A stretch of DNA of 10,317 nt from C00003060 sp964502635 (lineage in GTDB: Bacteria > Desulfobacterota > Desulfobacteria > Desulfobacterales > C00003060), in contig CAZCXI010000097.1 of the NCBI GenBank assembly GCA_964502635.1, forward strand, positions 1 to 10,317, in the 5' to 3' direction. Positions 7,166-10,317 of this stretch are shown here, one piece after another (the first letter of the stretch is position 1; every line of letters begins with the position of its first letter). The translations under genes and the position numbers were made by a program. The notes below the pieces were generated by a model. That model had not been told where the DNA came from. It was given only the letters and a program-made list of their open reading frames with translations, and searched no databases.

Positions 7166-7282
7166 GGAAAAGAGAATTCGTGATCAGCTTTTAGATGATT
7201 TGCCAGAAGACACACAAACTTCATGGTTCAGGGACCAAAGCATAAACCGTGGCCCAACTTTCTGAAAAAATGAAATATCCCC

Positions 7283-8038
7283 ATGAGAGCCGAGAGCATG
7301 ACGCTTGATGAAGCCGAGCAGGGCTGTAGTCGCCCGGAGCCGTCTCGAAACGACGTGGGGCAAATGTTCAACCGAATTTCTCGACGCTACGATTTCCTGA
7401 ACCGACTTCTTTCGTTGGGTACAGACGTTTCGTGGCGAAGGAAAATGGCACGTTTTCTCCGTTGTCGCGACGATCAACATGTATTGGACCTCGCCACGGG
7501 TACGGCGGACCAGATCCTGGCTCTTTTCGAGAAAAGCGACAAAGTAAAATCCGGGATCGGAATGGACCTGGCTGAAAAGATGCTCGAGCTCGGGCGGAAA
7601 AAGATTGAAAGGCGCGGGCTTTCCGAGGTCATCAGCCTGAAGGTGGGTGATGCGACGGAGATTCCGACAGGCAATGAAACGTTTGACGCGGTGACGGTTT
7701 CCTTTGGCATACGAAACGTGACAAATGTTACCAAGGGGCTTGAGGAGATGTACCGGGTCCTCAGGCCGGGCGGGAGGGTGCTGATTCTGGAGTTTTCGCT
7801 TCCCTCGAACCGGCTGATTCGCAGCGCCCATCTTTTCTACCTCCGACACATCCTGTCGCGCATGGGGACATGGCTCTCTGGAGACTCCTATGCGTATCGA
7901 TATTTGAACGAGACCATTGAGACGTTTGCCCATGGCGAGGCCTTTTGCGATCTCCTAAGGGCTGCGGGATTTACGGCCGTTGAGGCTCATCCGCTCACGT
8001 TTGGGGTTGCCACGATTTATCAAGGGGACAGACGATGA
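7283..8038 (+). CDS. menG: Demethylmenaquinone (UbiE/MenG-type) C-methyltransferase
   Basis: A 251-residue SAM-dependent class I methyltransferase of the UbiE/COQ5 family, which methylates the quinone ring in the last step of menaquinone (or in ubiquinone) synthesis. The family opening MFNRISRRYDFLNRLLSLG (28-46) leads to DVSWRR. SAM motif I is VLDLATGTAD (67-76); the acidic loop residue is D95 in GIGMDLAEKML; GDATEIP (122-128) and FGIRNV (141-146) follow, then LRPGGRVLILEFSLP (160-174). The YLNETIETF segment (207-215) corresponds to the second UbiE signature. For an anaerobe of this type menaquinone is the expected substrate, hence menG. ATG at 7283 is used; an ATG at 7298 is equally possible, and neither has a good Shine-Dalgarno. 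The 117 bases after priA contain no clear terminator or promoter. Confidence 0.88.
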   Translation: MRAESMTLDEAEQGCSRPEPSRNDVGQMFNRISRRYDFLNRLLSLGTDVSWRRKMARFLRCRDDQHVLDLATGTADQILALFEKSDKVKSGIGMDLAEKMLELGRKKIERRGLSEVISLKVGDATEIPTGNETFDAVTVSFGIRNVTNVTKGLEEMYRVLRPGGRVLILEFSLPSNRLIRSAHLFYLRHILSRMGTWLSGDSYAYRYLNETIETFAHGEAFCDLLRAAGFTAVEAHPLTFGVATIYQGDRR

Positions 8039-8190
8039 AGTCCGGGACGCAAGGGGAATCAAGGGGAGCCTGGATTGAAGGCGGGCTGAAAAGGACACGC
8101 GCCTTTTGCCGACAATTCTCGGGTTTGGTTACAGAAGGCTTGTTGCGCGTTTGTCACCGTGTAAGGAGAAAAAATAGCTTGACATCTTGA
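8035..8190 (+). CDS. Hypothetical 51-residue basic protein overlapping the menG stop
   Basis: A short frame opens with ATG at 8035 inside the menG stop (ATGA overlap), has AAGGGGA at 8022-8028 at good distance, and closes with TGA at 8188-8190. The product is basic, with two cysteine positions (residues 25 and 40) and an arginine/lysine-rich C-terminus (HRVRRKN). I recognise no domain. The overlap and ribosome site favour translation. Against it are the lack of family resemblance and the fact that its last codons carry the TTGACA box of the next transcription unit. It may be a genuine small coupled gene, a remnant, or chance. Confidence 0.35.
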   Translation: MKSGTQGESRGAWIEGGLKRTRAFCRQFSGLVTEGLLRVCHRVRRKNSLTS

Positions 8191-8210
8191 GGCGATCGTG
8201 ATGGAAATAA
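8179..8210 (+). promoter_or_regulatory. Candidate promoter of the leu leader / leuA transcript
   Basis: A perfect -35 hexamer TTGACA stands at 8179-8184. The matching -10 is unclear: TGGAAA at 8202-8207 has the ideal 17-base spacer but a poor sequence, and the AT-rich AAATAA at 8205-8210 would need a 20-base spacer. Transcription from here would start around 8213-8220 and give a short 5' end before the leader-peptide ribosome site at 8229-8233, as expected for an attenuator transcript. A weak -10 suggests possible activation, but no operator was identified. Confidence 0.4.
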
Positions 8211-8237
8211 ACCATCGAATAATTTCGGGGAGGAATG

Positions 8238-8306
8238 ATGCGTCTATTATCGCTTCGGCTTTTGCTTCTTCTGGGCCTCCTTTTGGGAGGGGCCTGCTTG
8301 CGGTAA
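8238..8306 (+). CDS. leuL: Leucine-rich leader peptide of the leuA attenuator
   Basis: A 22-codon ORF with a strong ribosome site (GGGGAGGA, 8227-8234). Residues 2-15 read RLLSLRLLLLLGLL; 12 of the 22 residues are leucine, in runs of two, five and three, using CTA, TTA, CTT, CTC, CTG and TTG codons. It lies directly upstream of a terminator and of 2-isopropylmalate synthase, the committed enzyme of leucine synthesis, which is the classic setting of a leucine-sensing leader peptide. An ATG at 8235 in the same frame would add one Met. The peptide also resembles a signal-sequence core, but there is no mature protein behind it, and the perfect lipobox leucine at -3 is missing before the Cys. I infer that ribosome stalling at Leu codons, not the peptide product, is the function. 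Confidence 0.75.
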   Translation: MRLLSLRLLLLLGLLLGGACLR

Positions 8307-8343
8307 TCAACGCGCTATCTGGATGATCATGGGCCGCAGGCAG
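8294..8343 (+). promoter_or_regulatory. Predicted antiterminator helix of the leucine attenuator
   Basis: The last codons of the leader ORF (8294-8304) can pair with 8333-8343 as an 11-bp continuous helix, with two G-U wobbles (8298:8339 and 8304:8333) and a 28-base loop. This helix takes up the whole left arm of terminator I (8333-8340), so the two structures exclude each other. A ribosome stalled on the leucine runs at 8259-8285 would leave 8294-8304 free and favour antitermination. A ribosome reaching the UAA at 8304-8306 would cover it and let the terminator form. The base pairing is read from sequence; the switch is inference from known his/trp/leu attenuators. No T-box consensus is present. 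Confidence 0.65.
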
Positions 8344-8364
8344 TAAAACCTGCGGCTTTTTTTT
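8333..8364 (+). terminator. Attenuator terminator I upstream of leuA
   Basis: A perfect 8-bp GC-rich stem, GCCGCAGG (8333-8340) with CCTGCGGC (8349-8356), has an 8-base loop CAGTAAAA and is followed by eight T residues (8357-8364). This is an excellent intrinsic terminator. It stands between the leader ORF and leuA, 109 bases before the leuA start, so it must be conditional for leuA to be expressed from the leader promoter. Confidence 0.9.
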
Positions 8365-8365
8365 G

Positions 8366-8402
8366 AAGGCCACAGGGAGCTGCCAGGACCTGTGGCCTTT
8401 TT
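8366..8402 (+). terminator. Attenuator terminator II, tandem copy of terminator I
   Basis: An 11-bp perfect stem, AAGGCCACAGG (8366-8376) with CCTGTGGCCTT (8389-8399), has a 12-base loop and a run of five T (8398-8402). Its core repeats terminator I with one base pair changed on both sides (G-C to A-T), so pairing is kept. Its left arm can alternatively pair with the right arm of terminator I (8349-8359 with 8366-8376, 10 of 11 pairs including one wobble), giving a way to disarm it. Confidence 0.8.
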
Positions 8403-8473
8403 ATTGCACCAGCTCTAATAGGCCTTGGAGATATTCCAATATGGAGAAACCATGTAGCAAGGGGGAAGAAGCC

Positions 8474-10063
8474 ATGGAAAAGGTATTCATTTTTGACACC
8501 ACCTTAAGGGATGGGGAGCAGATTCCAGGGGCGTGCCTGAATCCCAGAGAAAAGCTGGAGATTGCCTTGCAGCTTGCCAGATTGCATGTGGACGCCATTG
8601 AGGCCGGATTTCCCATCTCATCTCCTGGAGACTTTGAGGCCGTTCAAGGTATTGCCGAAAGGGTCAAGGGGCCCACCATCGTGGCCCTTGCCCGCGCGGT
8701 CCGTAAGGACATAGAAGCGGCCTGGAACGCCATAAAGAAGGCGGAGAAGCCGCGCCTTCATGTGTTTTTGGGGACATCAGATGTTCACATCCAGAAAAAA
8801 TTCGGTCTTGATCGAGACAAGGCCCTGGAGCGGGGTCTGGAGGCCTTGAAGTTTGCCAAGTCCCTTTGCCCTGACGTGGAATACTCCACTGAAGACGCCT
8901 CTCGGACGAACCGGGAGTATCTGTCCAGGGTGGTGGAACAGGTGATTGCCGCCGGGGCCACGGTGGTAAACATTCCGGATACCGTGGGCTATGCCGTGCC
9001 GCATCAGTTCGGCAATCTCATCGGCTACCTGAAAGAAACGGTTCATAACATCGATGAAGTCGTGCTCAGCGTCCACTGCCACAATGACCTGGGTCTGGCC
9101 ACGGCGAATACCCTGGCTGCTATAGAAAACGGGGCCAGACAGGTGGAGTGCACGATGAACGGCCTTGGAGAAAGGGCGGGCAATGCGTCTTTAGAGGAGA
9201 TCGTCATGACCATTAAGACGCGAAAAGACTATTTCAACTTCCAGACTTCAATCAACGCCAAAGAAATCATGAGGACCAGCAGACTGGTCAGCCGCCTGAT
9301 GGGCATGCCGGTTCAGGCCAACAAGGCCATCGTTGGAGCCAATGCCTTTGCCCACTCTTCCGGGGTTCATCAGGACGGCATTCTTAAGGACCGTGCTACC
9401 TATGAAATCATACGTCCCGAAGACTTGGGGATCACCGAACATGCGATGATCCTTACGGCAAGATCGGGCAGACATGCCTTAAGGGACAAGATATCGAAGA
9501 TGGGCTATGATCTGAACGAAGAAGAGTTCGAAGGGGTATACGAGCGCTTCGTGTCCGTTGCCGACAAGAAAAAACGGGTCTACGATGAAGACGTGGATAT
9601 CATTGTCCAGGACATGATATTCGCCCACCTGGCCAGCAGCAAGCTTTACGACCTGGAGTCGTACAACGTACATACAGGCAACAGTGAGGCCCCGGAGGCC
9701 CGGGTGAGGCTCCGAAAGGAAGAAGTCATTCTGGAGGCCAGTGCCGAGGGTAGCGGACCGATCGACGCTATCTTTAGGGCCATCGACAAGATCGCAGGGG
9801 CATTCCACAAGCTGGAGGACTTTCAGGTCAAGGCAGTGACCGAAACGAAGGAGGCCATGGGGGTTTCGACGGTGCGGGTCTCTCGCGAGGGGTATCGTGC
9901 CCTGGGACGGGGGTCAAGCACAGATATTCTGAAGGCAAGCGCCAAGGCATACGTGGAGGCCGTTAACCGCATTCACTTTTTGTTGGAGCATCATGCGCAG
10001 ACGTGTCTGTCCGACAACGGGTCCGCAGTTCAAGGGACCACCATGGCTCATAAGACCGCATAA
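8474..10063 (+). CDS. leuA: 2-isopropylmalate synthase
   Basis: A 529-residue enzyme that condenses acetyl-CoA with 2-oxoisovalerate, the committed step of leucine synthesis. The N-terminal TIM-barrel HMGL-like domain opens with FDTTLRDGEQ (7-16; R12 and D13 in the active site). It has the metal site HCHND (201-205), NGLGERAGN (229-237) and the linker motif HSSGVHQDG (294-302). The GRHALRDKISKMGY segment and a C-terminal LeuA regulatory domain (about 395-505) follow; that domain is where leucine binds as feedback inhibitor in this family. ATG 8474 is chosen for its GGGGGAAG ribosome site (8461-8468) and because MEKVFIFDTTLRDG is the normal family opening. An upstream ATG at 8441 with GGAG at 8427-8430 would add 11 residues. 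Citramalate synthase is the main alternative, but the leucine leader upstream argues for LeuA. Confidence 0.92.
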   Translation: MEKVFIFDTTLRDGEQIPGACLNPREKLEIALQLARLHVDAIEAGFPISSPGDFEAVQGIAERVKGPTIVALARAVRKDIEAAWNAIKKAEKPRLHVFLGTSDVHIQKKFGLDRDKALERGLEALKFAKSLCPDVEYSTEDASRTNREYLSRVVEQVIAAGATVVNIPDTVGYAVPHQFGNLIGYLKETVHNIDEVVLSVHCHNDLGLATANTLAAIENGARQVECTMNGLGERAGNASLEEIVMTIKTRKDYFNFQTSINAKEIMRTSRLVSRLMGMPVQANKAIVGANAFAHSSGVHQDGILKDRATYEIIRPEDLGITEHAMILTARSGRHALRDKISKMGYDLNEEEFEGVYERFVSVADKKKRVYDEDVDIIVQDMIFAHLASSKLYDLESYNVHTGNSEAPEARVRLRKEEVILEASAEGSGPIDAIFRAIDKIAGAFHKLEDFQVKAVTETKEAMGVSTVRVSREGYRALGRGSSTDILKASAKAYVEAVNRIHFLLEHHAQTCLSDNGSAVQGTTMAHKTA

Positions 10064-10095
10064 TCCCCAACGTTGCGACGACGGGGTAATATCTC

Positions 10096-10142
10096 GCCGC
10101 AAGGGGCTTTCCCGTGCCGGAAAGCCTCTTGTGGCCGTTTTT
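10096..10142 (+). terminator. Intrinsic terminator of leuA
   Basis: A 17-bp stem, 10096-10112 with 10119-10135, contains two G-U wobbles and a 6-base loop (CGTGCC); five T residues (10138-10142) follow two bases later. It lies 32 bases after the leuA stop, so leuA appears to end its transcript here and is not joined to leuB/C/D-type genes in the visible window. Confidence 0.85.
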
Positions 10143-10192
10143 CTCCCTGATATCATTGGGATCCCACCCGCTAAGCGATCACGATTTTCCAA

Positions 10193-10221
10193 TTGATAAT
10201 TGCCATACCCCCGAGTATATA
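10193..10221 (+). promoter_or_regulatory. Candidate sigma-70 promoter for a unit beyond the right edge
   Basis: TTGATA (10193-10198) and TATATA (10216-10221) are separated by exactly 17 bases and lie just behind the leuA terminator. Transcription would start near 10228 and run out of the window. The remaining bases to the edge contain no recognisable gene; a GGAGG at 10276-10280 before an ATG at 10291 gives only nine codons before the sequence ends. Confidence 0.45.
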
Positions 10222-10317
10222 AAGATTGGTACCCCTTGGGACCCTTCTAGGAGCCTGGCGGAGAACCCCATTTTCGGAGGCTGTTGGAAAATGTTCAGAT
10301 GCAAGGCATCCGAGATT

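Noticed and set aside
7166..7282. Promoter TTGCCA/CATGGT or hairpin CATGGTT/AACCGTG before menG
   Set aside because: The -10 matches only half of the consensus and the hairpin is short and wobble-paired; neither rises above chance.
7184..7933. 249-codon minus-strand frame opposite menG
   Set aside because: No recognisable motif, and the plus strand carries all the UbiE/MenG signatures; shadow frame.
8238..8306. Small lipoprotein or signal peptide instead of an attenuator leader
   Set aside because: The LLGGAC segment lacks the normal -3 leucine of a lipobox, only two residues follow the Cys, and the ORF overlaps one strand of an antiterminator before leuA.
8210..8402. T-box riboswitch as regulator of leuA
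   Set aside because: No T-box consensus (AGGGTGG-like) precedes the terminator, and a Leu-rich leader ORF with an antiterminator explains the region better.
8363..8473. Upstream extension of leuA to TTG 8363
   Set aside because: It would start inside the T-run of terminator I and translate through terminator II; the family N-terminus begins at 8474. ATG 8441 remains a minor alternative.
10291..10317. Start of a gene at ATG 10291 with GGAGG ten bases upstream
   Set aside because: Only nine codons are visible before the edge and the sequence looks repeat-like; not enough to call a gene.

Overview
The window looks like a chromosomal segment of an anaerobic, moderately GC-rich bacterium, most likely a Desulfobacterota (sulfate-reducing or syntrophic deltaproteobacterial type). 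The clues are a four-subunit 2-oxoacid:ferredoxin oxidoreductase with a separate small ferredoxin subunit, a menaquinone-type UbiE/MenG methyltransferase, TTG starts on three genes, and low-complexity palindromic repeats in the intergenic gaps. The taxonomic assignment is inference from gene style; no marker gene proves it.

Left block (22-3860, + strand): a candidate promoter is followed by a 2-oxoacid:ferredoxin oxidoreductase operon in the order delta (4Fe-4S ferredoxin), alpha, beta (TPP), gamma, then a tandem ACT-domain protein and a small Mth938-like protein. The delta and alpha genes overlap by 8 bases, but the alpha/beta and beta/gamma junctions are opened by two different inverted-repeat elements (1451-1508 and 2307-2404). 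The four subunits would oxidise a 2-oxoacid (2-oxoglutarate or a branched-chain 2-oxoacid) with CoA, yielding acyl-CoA, CO2 and reduced ferredoxin.

Middle block: a metallo-beta-lactamase-fold protein of the AHL-lactonase-like group lies on the minus strand (3887-4603), convergent with the Mth938-like gene and divergent from priA (4715-7165, the replication-restart helicase). The ubiE/menG gene follows priA on the + strand (7283-8038). A 51-codon ORF starts in an ATGA overlap with its stop; it is unrecognised and may or may not be real.

Right block (8179-10142): a leucine-regulated transcription unit. A TTGACA box precedes a 22-codon leader ORF in which 12 codons are leucine. The end of the leader can form an 11-bp antiterminator helix with the left arm of a textbook intrinsic terminator. 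A second, homologous terminator follows at once, and then 2-isopropylmalate synthase (leuA, 8474-10063) with its own strong terminator. The leader, antiterminator and tandem terminators make a complete ribosome-mediated attenuator for leucine synthesis and are the most interesting structure in the window. A new promoter-like TTGATA-N17-TATATA pair (10193-10221) points to a further unit beyond the right edge.

No tRNA, rRNA, CRISPR array, intact insertion sequence or phage gene was seen.
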